Assembly: GCF_031845375.1 (NCBI RefSeq)
Contig: NZ_JAVREK010000006.1
Span: forward strand, 147,912 to 211,911
Direction: 5' to 3'
Length of the DNA stretch: 64,000 bases
Source of the DNA: Streptomonospora wellingtoniae
GTDB lineage: Bacteria > Actinomycetota > Actinomycetes > Streptosporangiales > Streptosporangiaceae
This document shows positions 17,627 to 24,957 of this stretch, one piece after another. Each line of letters begins with the position of its first letter. Positions within the stretch are counted from its first letter, which is position 1. The notes under the pieces are model-generated. The model saw only the letters and a list, made by a program, of their open reading frames with translations. It made no database searches and was not told the DNA's origin. A program made the position numbers and the translations under genes.

Positions 17627-17676
17627 TTTCCCGGGAAACCGCCCCTGACCCTGCCGGACGCCGGTAACTTTCCGCT
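17627..17676 (+). promoter_or_regulatory. Palindrome and leaderless promoter before the Rpn-like gene
   Basis: The perfect 12-bp palindrome TTTCCCGGGAAA (17627-17638) lies 38 bp before the ATG. A -10-like TAACTT (17665-17670) ends exactly six bases before ATG 17677, so transcription would begin at or next to the start codon, and no ribosome-binding site is present. The palindrome is a possible operator. Confidence 0.4.
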
Positions 17677-18537
17677 ATGCCCAGCGCCGAACACGAGATG
17701 CCGATCGAGTTCCTGCACAACCGCCCGGAGCTGGCGGCACGACTGCTCGAACAGTTCGGCATCGACGTCCCCGAGCACGACCAGGCCCTGCTGGCGGCGG
17801 GGGACTGCACCGACATCCAGCCCTTCGACTACCGTGCCGACGCGGTCGTCACCTTCAGCAGAGGCGGAACCGTGCACATGGCGGTGATCGTCGAGGTCCA
17901 ACGCAGCAAGCCCGAGCGCAAGTGGTACGCCTGGCCCCTGTACGTCGCCACGGTGCGGGCTCGTCTGAAATGCCCAGTCCTGCTCCTCGTCATCTGCGAG
18001 GACGACGCCACAGCGGTCAAGGCCGCCAAGCCCATTCCGCTGGGCAATCCCGGTTTCCGCCTGGTTCCGCTGGTGGTCGGCCCGTCCCGGGTGCCCGTGG
18101 TCACCTCTCCGCAGGAGGCGCGGGCGATGCCCGAGATCGCCGTACTCTCGGCGCTGGCGCACGGCGGAGAGAACGAGAAGACCCTGCTGGCCTGCATTGA
18201 GGCGCTGGATGCCCTGCCGGACGACACGTTCAGGCTCTATTATGACTTCGTACTCACCGCGCTGTCGGGAGCGGCCCTACGCAACTGGGAGGAACTGATG
18301 GCGTCCACCGCCGACAAGTACCGCAGCGAGTTCGCCCGCAGGTACGTCAGCGAAGGCGAAGCACGCGGAGAAGCGCGGGGAGAAGCGCGGGCGGTCCTCG
18401 AGATACTCGACGCCCGCGGCATCGACGTCACCGACGCCGCCCGCGCCCGCATCACCGCCTGCACCTGCACCAGCACACTCACCACCTGGATCCGCCGCGC
18501 CGCCACCGCCGACTCCGCCCACGAACTCTTCGCCTGA
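17677..18537 (+). CDS. Rpn-like PD-(D/E)XK family protein with GEAR repeats
   Basis: 286 aa. The N-terminal half resembles the Rpn/YhgA-like nuclease-transposase fold common in streptomycetes: FDYRADAVVTF supplies an acidic residue and AVIVEVQ the E-x-Q version of the PD-(D/E)XK core; YAWPLYVATVRARLKCP follows. The C-terminal part has EFARRYVSEGEAR, three GEAR units (charged, probably helical) and a conserved tail ending TWIRRAATADSAHELFA. Relatives promote recombination or act as plain nucleases; no target is evident. The gene appears leaderless. Its last 250 bp are repeated immediately downstream. Confidence 0.75.
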   Translation: MPSAEHEMPIEFLHNRPELAARLLEQFGIDVPEHDQALLAAGDCTDIQPFDYRADAVVTFSRGGTVHMAVIVEVQRSKPERKWYAWPLYVATVRARLKCPVLLLVICEDDATAVKAAKPIPLGNPGFRLVPLVVGPSRVPVVTSPQEARAMPEIAVLSALAHGGENEKTLLACIEALDALPDDTFRLYYDFVLTALSGAALRNWEELMASTADKYRSEFARRYVSEGEARGEARGEARAVLEILDARGIDVTDAARARITACTCTSTLTTWIRRAATADSAHELFA

Positions 18538-18553
18538 GGCTCCGGACGCACCC

Positions 18554-18838
18554 GTGCCCGAAGAGAAGGAACTGATGGCGTCCACCGCCGACAAGTACCG
18601 CAGCGAGTTCGCCCGAAGGTACGTCAGCGAAGGCGAAGCGCGCGGAGAAGCGCGCGGAGAAGCACGCGGAGAAGCACGGGGAGAAGCGCGGGCGGTCCTC
18701 GAGATACTCGACGCCCGCGGCATCGACGTCACCGACGCCGCCCGCGCCCGCATCACCGCCTGCACCTGCACCAGCACACTCACCACCTGGATCCGTCGCG
18801 CCGCCACCGCCGACTCCGCCCACGAACTCTTCGCCTGA
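18554..18838 (+). pseudogene. Tandem partial copy of the Rpn-like gene 3' end
   Basis: From GGAACTGATG at 18568 the sequence repeats the end of the preceding gene (18291-18537) almost base for base up to an identical stop. The copy carries five GEAR units where the parent has three, so it is 24 bp longer (two 12-bp units). It lacks the whole nuclease-like core. A GTG at 18554 could start a 94-residue product (MPEEKELMAST...), which may or may not be made. The near identity indicates a recent duplication. Confidence 0.7.
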
Positions 18839-18892
18839 GGGCTCTTTCGGGTCCCCCCGTAGGCGCCCGGCTGCGGCCGTTCGGCGGCTAGA

Positions 18893-19720
18893 CTAGGGGG
18901 TGTCCAGGTCCGCCAGGATCTCGCCCTCGGCCACGAGGACCGCCGGGCCGCGCAGGCGGGCGCCCTCGGCGTCGAGGAGGACGACACACTCGCCGCCGGG
19001 GACGCGCACCCGCCAGGCGGCCTCCTCGCCGGGAGGGGTCGCCGCGACCGCGACGGCGACGATTCCGGTTCCGCAAGAGCGGGTCTCGCCGGACCCGCGC
19101 TCATTGACACGCATCTCCAATATCCCCGGCGCCACCTGGGCGAACACCTCGACGTTGGCGCCCTCGGGGAACTGCGCCGGGTCGAGCTGCGGCCGCCCGC
19201 TCAAGTCCACCCCTGCCGGGCCGCCCGCCACCCGGCAGGCCAGGTGCGGGTTGCCGACATCCACGCGCACTCCCTGCACCGGGCCGCCGGCCAACACCAC
19301 CTCGGCCTCGCCGAGCACCTCGGGGCGGCCCATGTCCACGGTGGCGTCGCCGTCGTCCTCCAGCACCACGCGGCGCGCCCCGGCACGAGTGCCCACCGCC
19401 AGCTCGCCGCCCGAGACCAGGCCGCGGTCGGCAAGGTAGCGGGCGAACACGCGCACGCCGTTGCCGCACATCTCGGCGACGCTTCCGTCGGCGTTTCGGT
19501 AGTCCATGAACCACTCACACTCGGCAGCTGAGGCCGCCGGGCCGGTCAGCGCTTCGCCCAGGGCGGCGGTGCGCACGACACGCAGCACCCCGTCGGCACC
19601 GATCCCGGCGCGGCGGTCGCACAAGCGGGCGACCGCGGCCGGGCGCAGGTCCAGCGCACCGTCGGGGTCGGGAAGGATCACGAAGTCGTTCTCGGTGCCG
19701 TGCCCTTTGGCGAATCGCAT
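18893..19720 (-). CDS. dapF: Diaminopimelate epimerase
   Basis: 275 aa. Start MRFAKGHGTENDFV is the normal N-terminus. The two catalytic cysteines are visible: MCGNGVRVFARYLA (first half) and ETRSCGTGIVAVA (second half), with NADGSVAEMCGNG and GNPHLAC between. The enzyme converts LL- to meso-diaminopimelate for lysine and peptidoglycan synthesis. A TAGGAT -10 element lies seven bases before the ATG, suggesting a leaderless transcript. Divergent from miaA and convergent with the Rpn-like copy. Confidence 0.95.
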   Translation of the reverse strand: MRFAKGHGTENDFVILPDPDGALDLRPAAVARLCDRRAGIGADGVLRVVRTAALGEALTGPAASAAECEWFMDYRNADGSVAEMCGNGVRVFARYLADRGLVSGGELAVGTRAGARRVVLEDDGDATVDMGRPEVLGEAEVVLAGGPVQGVRVDVGNPHLACRVAGGPAGVDLSGRPQLDPAQFPEGANVEVFAQVAPGILEMRVNERGSGETRSCGTGIVAVAVAATPPGEEAAWRVRVPGGECVVLLDAEGARLRGPAVLVAEGEILADLDTP

Positions 19721-19727
19721 GGGCTCA

Positions 19728-19733
19728 ATCCTA
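19728..19733 (-). promoter_or_regulatory. -10 element of a leaderless dapF promoter
   Basis: On the minus strand TAGGAT is followed by seven bases and then the dapF ATG (19720). No Shine-Dalgarno is present. No convincing -35 hexamer is seen at 16-18 bp. Confidence 0.4.
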
Positions 19734-19918
19734 AGCGCGCCCGAGGCCGCCGCCGCGCCGGTGAACAGGGGCGGCGGCGCGGGCCGGCGGTGCTGCCGAC
19801 GGCTCCGGCGCTCGCGCCGAGGCCCGTCCGGGGCGCCGCCGCTGCCACACTGGAACCCGGGGCGCCGGCGGTCCGGCCCCCCGCGCGCTACAGCCGGAGC
19901 ATGAGGAGGCGGGACCGA

Positions 19919-20857
19919 GTGGACGGGCACCGGGACGGTACCGCAGACCCGGTGGTCGCGGTGGTGGGAGCCACCGCCGCGGGCAAGTCGGACCTCGCTG
20001 TGGACCTGGCCCTGCGCATGGGCGCGGCCTCCGGCGGCGCCGAGATCGTCAACGCCGACTCGATGCAGCTGTACCGCGGGATGGACATCGGCACCGCCAA
20101 GCTCGCCCCGGAGGAGCGCCGAGGAGTGCCCCACCACCTGCTCGACATCTGGGACGTCACACGCACCGCCAACGTCGCCGAGTACCAGGGGCTGGCCCGC
20201 GGCCGCATCGACGGGCTGCGCCGGCGGGGCACCGTACCGGTCCTGGTGGGGGGCTCGGGCCTGTACGTGCGCGCCGCGCTGGACGAGCTCGACTTCCCCG
20301 GCACCGACCCCGGCGTCCGCGCCCGGCTGGAGGCCGAGCTGGAGGAGCGCGGACCGGCGCCGCTGTACGCACGCCTGGCCGAGAGCGACCCGCCTGCGGC
20401 CGAGGCGATCCTGCCCGGCAACGGCCGGAGGATCGTGCGGGCGCTGGAGGTCATCGAGCTGACCGGGCGGCCATTCACGGCGACGCTGCCCGAGCACACC
20501 TCGCGCTACCCGTGCGTCCAGATCGGCGTGCGGGTGCCGCGACCGGAGCTCGACGCCCGGATCGCGGACCGCGTGGACCGGATGTGGAGCGCCGGTCTGG
20601 TCGAGGAGGTGCGCGCGCTGGGCGAGCGCGGCCTCGCCGAGGGCCGCACCGCCTCGCGGGCGCTGGGCTACGCCCAGGTGCTGCACTACCTTGCGGGCGA
20701 CTGCGACGAGGACGAGGCGCGGTCGGAGACCGTGCGCGCCACCCGCCGCTTCGCCCGGCGCCAGGAGTCCTGGTTCCGCCGCGACCCCCGCGTACACTGG
20801 CTCGACCACGACGACCCCGGCCTCGTCGATCGCGCTCTGGAGCTGGTGCACACCTGA
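19919..20857 (+). CDS. miaA: tRNA dimethylallyltransferase
   Basis: 312 aa. P-loop VVGATAAGKSDLA, then the substrate segment VNADSMQLYRGMDIGTAKL, PHHLLDIWDV and LVGGSGLYVRAALD, ending in a C-terminal region with TASRALGYAQVLHYL. The enzyme adds an isopentenyl group to A37 of tRNAs reading UNN codons; MiaB at 24958 then methylthiolates it. AGGAGG at 19904-19909 sits nine bases before GTG 19919, which decides for this start over ATG 19901. Confidence 0.93.
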   Translation: MDGHRDGTADPVVAVVGATAAGKSDLAVDLALRMGAASGGAEIVNADSMQLYRGMDIGTAKLAPEERRGVPHHLLDIWDVTRTANVAEYQGLARGRIDGLRRRGTVPVLVGGSGLYVRAALDELDFPGTDPGVRARLEAELEERGPAPLYARLAESDPPAAEAILPGNGRRIVRALEVIELTGRPFTATLPEHTSRYPCVQIGVRVPRPELDARIADRVDRMWSAGLVEEVRALGERGLAEGRTASRALGYAQVLHYLAGDCDEDEARSETVRATRRFARRQESWFRRDPRVHWLDHDDPGLVDRALELVHT

Positions 20858-20920
20858 GAGCACCCCGTTTCGCCGGGAACCGCCCGAATGCGCGATTGCG
20901 AACACGGGTACGACCCGCCC

Positions 20921-21679
20921 ATGACAACTGCGGTGGAGTACCCGGCGGGGGCGCCGTGCTGGTTCGAGCTCTCGGTGCCCGACCTGGGCCGCGCGAAGGA
21001 GTTCTACGCCGGGCTGTTCGGGTGGGAGTTCGACGACCTGCCCTACACCCAGGCCCGCCTTCGCGGGCGGCGGGTCGCCGGGATCAGCCAGCGCTGGGGC
21101 AGCGACACGGGCCCAGCCGAGCCCGCCGCGTGGACGGTCCTGCTGGCCACCCGCGACCTCGACACGGCGCTGCGCGCCGTCGCCGAGACCGGAGGCCACC
21201 TGTCGTCGCCGCGCCAGGACATCGGCGACCTGGGCGCCGTGGCGCTCGCCCGCGATCCGGCCGGCACCGAGTTCGGCCTGTGGCAGCCGGGCACCCTGCG
21301 CGGCTGCGAGGCCACCGGACCGGGCAGCCCGGTGTGGAGCGAAGTCGCCAGCGACGACATCCAGCGGACCGCGTCCTTCCTGGTCCGTGTCCTGGGCTGC
21401 GAACCCGAGCGGGTGGAGGGGTTCGAGTTCGTCACCCTCTACAGCGGCGGCTGGCCCGTGCTCGGGGTCTACGGCGGCGACGGACGCCCCCGCAGCGGCC
21501 ACGCCGCCTGGCTCACCTACTTCGCAGTGCGCAGCGCGGACGCGGCGGCCGACTACACTCGCGGCGCGGGCGGCGGTGTCGTGCGCGCGCCCGCCGACTC
21601 CCCCTACGGCCGCTGGTGCCTGTTGGCCGACCCCTTCGGCGCGCGCCTGGCCGCGGTCGAGCCCACCGAGGCCGCGTGA
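20921..21679 (+). CDS. Two-domain VOC (glyoxalase-fold) protein
   Basis: About 252 aa made of two vicinal-oxygen-chelate repeats. The first begins PCWFELSVPDLGRAKEFYAGLFGWEF and the second SPVWSEVASDDIQRTASFLVRVLG; each ends with a hydrophobic strand (DPAGTEFGLWQPG; DPFGARLAAVEP). Such proteins include dioxygenases, drug-binding resistance proteins and others; the substrate is unknown. ATG 20888 in the same frame is an alternative start, but conserved sequence begins after 20921. The palindromic element copy 2 follows 15 bp after the stop. Confidence 0.8.
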   Translation: MTTAVEYPAGAPCWFELSVPDLGRAKEFYAGLFGWEFDDLPYTQARLRGRRVAGISQRWGSDTGPAEPAAWTVLLATRDLDTALRAVAETGGHLSSPRQDIGDLGAVALARDPAGTEFGLWQPGTLRGCEATGPGSPVWSEVASDDIQRTASFLVRVLGCEPERVEGFEFVTLYSGGWPVLGVYGGDGRPRSGHAAWLTYFAVRSADAAADYTRGAGGGVVRAPADSPYGRWCLLADPFGARLAAVEPTEAA

Positions 21680-21694
21680 GCCGACGCTCGCGGT

Positions 21695-21948
21695 CCGAAT
21701 ACCGTTGATCTATTCCCAAAACAGCGGAGCTAGCACCTCTGAGCTGGGCAAACGCACTCCATCGCGAGGCGCCCACGAAATCCCGTTATCGTTCCGTGAC
21801 ATTCCCTGAAGTGGGTCTGGAGCGGGCCGGTTCACCCTCGTTTTGTTCCTCCGGTACGGCCGACCAGAGGGAGGCCCCACACAGCTTGTAGCTATCGTCA
21901 CTGGAAATCGTTTTACTTCACGATAGCTACAAGATCGCCGGGGTTTGG
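21695..21948. repeat. Palindromic intergenic element, copy 2, split by an insert
   Basis: The left end CCGAATACCGTTGATCT (21695-21711) matches the left end of the other copies, but the expected continuation TTGTAGC appears only at 21886. From there the inner arm (21885-21898), 21-nt loop (21899-21919, core AAATCGTTTT) and right arm (21920-21933) are intact, followed by the GGGGTTTG end. The 173 bases between (21712-21884) have no counterpart in the other copies. Confidence 0.75.
21712..21884. other. 173-bp insert within palindromic element copy 2
   Basis: A moderately less GC-rich stretch with no supported gene and no clear terminal inverted repeats. A two-base CT occurs at both junctions. 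It may be a small insertion, or the element here may be a fusion of two partial copies. Confidence 0.5.
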
Positions 21949-21964
21949 GCCCGCCCAACAGTCT

Positions 21965-22645
21965 TCAGAGCCACAGCGCCGCGAAGTAGCCCACGCCGTA
22001 GGGGGCCTCGTGGTAGAGCAGCCCGCCGCCCAGCCCCGCCCCCGCGGCCGCGCCGGCGAGCACCTGCCAGGGCGCGCGGCCGCCGGACATCAGCTCCGCC
22101 GCCAGCACAGGGTCGATCCCCGCCAGCGCCGCGGTGTCGGCGGCGTCCAGCGCCTCGGCCACCGCGGCGTCGAACCCGGCGGCGCGCCGGTCGGCCGTGC
22201 CGGGTGCGCGCTCGCCGCGGCGGGCGCTGCCGTCCCCCATCACCAGCAGGGCGACCCGGTCGCCGGCGGCCGCCAGCGCGGCGCCACGCTCGGTGCACGC
22301 CCGCGGCGGCGACGTCGGCAGGACCTCGACGTAGCGGTCCGGCCGCAGCCCCGAGCGCTCGCACAGCCAGCGGCCCACCGTCAGAGCCAGCCCAAGCTCC
22401 GCAGGGCCCTCCCCCGCCCTCACCGGGACCCCGTAGGCGTCCAAGCTGCCGGAGGCGTCGGAGGCGTGCACCCGGTCGGCGCCCCCGCATCCCACCACCG
22501 CCACCGTGTCCGGGCCGGAAGCGGCCAGGCCCGCCACGGCCCGGCCGCAGGCCGCCCGCAGCCCGTCGAGCTCGCCGGAGGCGCCCTGTGCGACCTGGGG
22601 CAGGAGCAGTGGCGGATGAGGGCACACGGCCGCGGCGATCAGCAC
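21965..22645 (-). CDS. LigB-like class III extradiol dioxygenase-fold protein
   Basis: 226 aa. MLIAAAVCPHPPLLLPQV has the N-terminal His pair of the LigB/MEMO fold; VAVVGCGGADRVHASDA and VALLVMGDGSARRGERAPG follow, and FDAAVAEALDAADTAALAGIDP is the characteristic helix. Proteins of this type lie beside miaA/miaB/dapF in many actinobacteria and have no assigned function; aromatic-ring cleavage should not be assumed. It is convergent with the VOC gene across the palindromic element. Confidence 0.75.
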   Translation of the reverse strand: MLIAAAVCPHPPLLLPQVAQGASGELDGLRAACGRAVAGLAASGPDTVAVVGCGGADRVHASDASGSLDAYGVPVRAGEGPAELGLALTVGRWLCERSGLRPDRYVEVLPTSPPRACTERGAALAAAGDRVALLVMGDGSARRGERAPGTADRRAAGFDAAVAEALDAADTAALAGIDPVLAAELMSGGRAPWQVLAGAAAGAGLGGGLLYHEAPYGVGYFAALWL

Positions 22646-22704
22646 ACGCGCGAGGCTATCGCGCCGGCGGCCGCGCCTTGGCGGAATCCTTGCGCACGAC
22701 CTCC

Positions 22705-22770
22705 TTGCGCCCGGCGCGCCCGGTGCTAGCGTCGGATATGACCGCGTGACCGGATGAGGAATCTGGTCAC
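22705..22770 (+). promoter_or_regulatory. Promoter and TetR-type operator before the TetR-P450 pair
   Basis: TTGCGC (22705-22710) and TAGCGT (22727-22732) are 16 bp apart. Fourteen bases further, GTGACC (22746-22751) and GGTCAC (22765-22770) form a perfect 6+6 inverted repeat with a 13-bp spacer, placed to block transcription elongation or initiation. It probably mediates autoregulation by the TetR protein. Confidence 0.5.
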
Positions 22771-22816
22771 ACAGTCACTGGACGCATGCCCCGCCGACGC
22801 GAGCGAGAGGACAGCC

Positions 22817-23569
22817 GTGCCCGAGCCCGACCGGACCGCATCAGCCCTCCAGCCCGCCGACGCCGACCACGACGCCCGCGCCGAGCGCATCCTCGACTCC
22901 GCGGCCGAACTGCTCGTGGCCTGGGGGTACCGCCGCATCACCATCGAGGACGTCGCCAAGCGGGCGGGCGTGGGCAAGGGCACCGTCTACCTGCACTTCC
23001 ACACCAAGGAACTGCTGTTCTTGACGGTCCTGCTGCGGGTGCAGGCGACGCTGATGGACGGGCTGATCGCGTCCTTCCGGCGCGACCCGCAACTGATACG
23101 GCCCAGCGCGTTGGCGCGCGCCAACTACACCGCGGCCACCGAGAGCCCCATCCTGCGCGCGACCCTCACCCGCGACAACGAGACCCTCGGCTCGCTGGTC
23201 AGCAGCGGCCTCCGCGAGCTCGGCGACTACACGCAGGTGCGCGTCGCCGTCGTCACCGAGTACTTCGCCGCACTGCGCGAGCACGGTGTGCTGCGCACCG
23301 ACGCGCCGCTGGAGCTCCAGCTGCACGCCTTCGTCCGCATCTTCTACGGCTACATGGTCACCGAACGCGCGGCCGAGTTCATGCGGGCCGACGCCGGAGA
23401 CCACACCGACGCCGACGCCCGGATGCTCGCCCACGTCGTCGCCGCCTCACTGGAGGTCCCCGGCGACGACCCCGCCCCCGCGCGCGCCGCCGCACCCCGC
23501 GTCATCCCGCTGTTCGAGCGGCTGCTCGCACGCGTACGCGAAGAGATCGCCAACCAGAAGCGGACGTGA
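22817..23569 (+). CDS. TetR-family transcriptional regulator
   Basis: 250 aa from GTG 22817, preceded by GAGAGGA. The N-terminal helix-turn-helix is typical: RILDSAAELLVAWGYRRITIEDVAKRAG, then VGKGTVYLHFHTKELLF. The C-terminal ligand-binding domain is generic. ATG 22754 in frame is possible but would lie inside the GTGACC/GGTCAC dyad. The stop is 22 bp before the P450 start, so the pair is co-transcribed and the regulator probably responds to a P450 substrate or product. Confidence 0.88.
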   Translation: MPEPDRTASALQPADADHDARAERILDSAAELLVAWGYRRITIEDVAKRAGVGKGTVYLHFHTKELLFLTVLLRVQATLMDGLIASFRRDPQLIRPSALARANYTAATESPILRATLTRDNETLGSLVSSGLRELGDYTQVRVAVVTEYFAALREHGVLRTDAPLELQLHAFVRIFYGYMVTERAAEFMRADAGDHTDADARMLAHVVAASLEVPGDDPAPARAAAPRVIPLFERLLARVREEIANQKRT

Positions 23570-23591
23570 CGCCCTGAAGGAGGGCCCAGCC

Positions 23592-24878
23592 ATGAGCACA
23601 CCCACCGGCCACGACTCCCCCGCCGACGACTTCGGGGCCGTCGCCCTGACCGACCCCGCACTGCTCGCCGACCCCTACGCAGGCTACGGCCGCCTCCGCG
23701 AGACCGAGCCCGTCGCGCCCGCCCGCAACATGGACGGATCCCACCTGTGGATCGTCACCCGCCACGACGACGTGCGCACCGTTCTCGACGACCCGCGCTT
23801 CGCCAACGACCCGCTCTCCGTTCCGGGCATCGAGACCGACAAACGCGCCGACCTGCTCATCGCGATGGGCCTGCCCGCGGAGTACGTGCCCTACATCGCC
23901 GACACCGTGCTCGACACCGACCCGCCCGACCACACCCGGCTGCGCAAGCTGGTCTCCCGGGCCTTCACCGTGCGGCGCGTCGGCGAACTGCGGCCCCGCG
24001 TCGAGCAGATCACCGACGACCTGCTCGACGCGCTGCCCGCTCACGCCGAGGCGGACGGCACCGTGGACCTTGTCGAGCACTTCGCCTATCCGCTGCCCAT
24101 CACCGTCATCTGCGAGATGGTCGGCGTCCCCGAGGCCGACCGCCCCCTGTGGCGCCGGTGGGGAGCCGACCTGGTGCAGTCGCAGTCGCCGGAGCGGATG
24201 GGCACCGCGCTCGTGGAGATGGTCGACCACATCGGGGCGATGGTCGAGCAGCGGCGGGCCGAGCCCGGCGACGACCTGCTCGACGCCCTCATCTCGGTGG
24301 GCGACGAGGACGGCGACCGGCTCACCGGGAAGGAGCTCATCACCCTGGTGCTCACGCTGGTGATCGCCGGCCACGAGACCACGGCCAACCTCATCGGCAA
24401 CGGCACGCTCGCCCTGCTCTCCCATCCCGACCAGCTCGCGCTGCTCCGCCGGGACGCCGGGACCGCGCCGCGCGCCGTGCACGAGCTGATGCGCTGGTGC
24501 GGCCCGATCCTCGGCACCCGTCCCCGATGGGCCACCGAAGACGTCACCCTCGGCGGGAAGCTCATCCGCCGGGGGGAGCCGGTCATGGCGATGATCGTCG
24601 GCGCCAACCGCGACCCGCGCCGCTTCGAGGACCCCGACCGCCTCGACATCGCCCGCGCCTACGAGACCCGCGGCGAGCAGCACACCGGGTTCGGCCACGG
24701 CATGCACTACTGCCTGGGCGCGGCACTGGCCCGCCAGGAGGGAGAGGTGGCCTTCACCCGCCTCTTCGAGCGCTACCCGGAGCTGTCCCTCGCCGTTGCC
24801 GAGCACGAGCTGGAGTGGCTTCCGCGACCGGGCCTGCGCCGCCTGATCCGGCTGCCCGTGCACCTGGGCCGCGGCTGA
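23592..24878 (+). CDS. Cytochrome P450
   Basis: 428 aa soluble bacterial class. Seen: the I-helix oxygen-activation motif AGHETT (about 259-264), the ExxR helix ELMR, and the heme loop FGHGMHYCLG with the thiolate ligand Cys374. TDPPDHTRLRKLVSRAFT is the C-helix signature. GAAGGAGG six bases upstream fixes the ATG. No ferredoxin or reductase gene is adjacent, so redox partners come from elsewhere. The monooxygenase substrate is unknown; co-transcription with TetR suggests an inducible xenobiotic or secondary-metabolite role. Confidence 0.95.
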   Translation: MSTPTGHDSPADDFGAVALTDPALLADPYAGYGRLRETEPVAPARNMDGSHLWIVTRHDDVRTVLDDPRFANDPLSVPGIETDKRADLLIAMGLPAEYVPYIADTVLDTDPPDHTRLRKLVSRAFTVRRVGELRPRVEQITDDLLDALPAHAEADGTVDLVEHFAYPLPITVICEMVGVPEADRPLWRRWGADLVQSQSPERMGTALVEMVDHIGAMVEQRRAEPGDDLLDALISVGDEDGDRLTGKELITLVLTLVIAGHETTANLIGNGTLALLSHPDQLALLRRDAGTAPRAVHELMRWCGPILGTRPRWATEDVTLGGKLIRRGEPVMAMIVGANRDPRRFEDPDRLDIARAYETRGEQHTGFGHGMHYCLGAALARQEGEVAFTRLFERYPELSLAVAEHELEWLPRPGLRRLIRLPVHLGRG

Positions 24879-24957
24879 ACCGGGCCGGGGCCGTCGGCGG
24901 ATGCGAGCGTCGCGGCGGCCCCGCGGCACCCGCCCCGGTGACGCGGCGCGGGCCGGG

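Noticed and set aside
18277..19110. Minus-strand frames with repeated Ser/Arg-rich sequence opposite the Rpn-like gene and its copy
   Set aside because: They are antisense shadows of the GEAR repeats and tail; they only reflect the duplication.
21712..21884. Insert in palindromic copy 2 as an insertion sequence
   Set aside because: Too short for a transposase and no terminal inverted repeats are visible; kept only as an insert of unknown origin.
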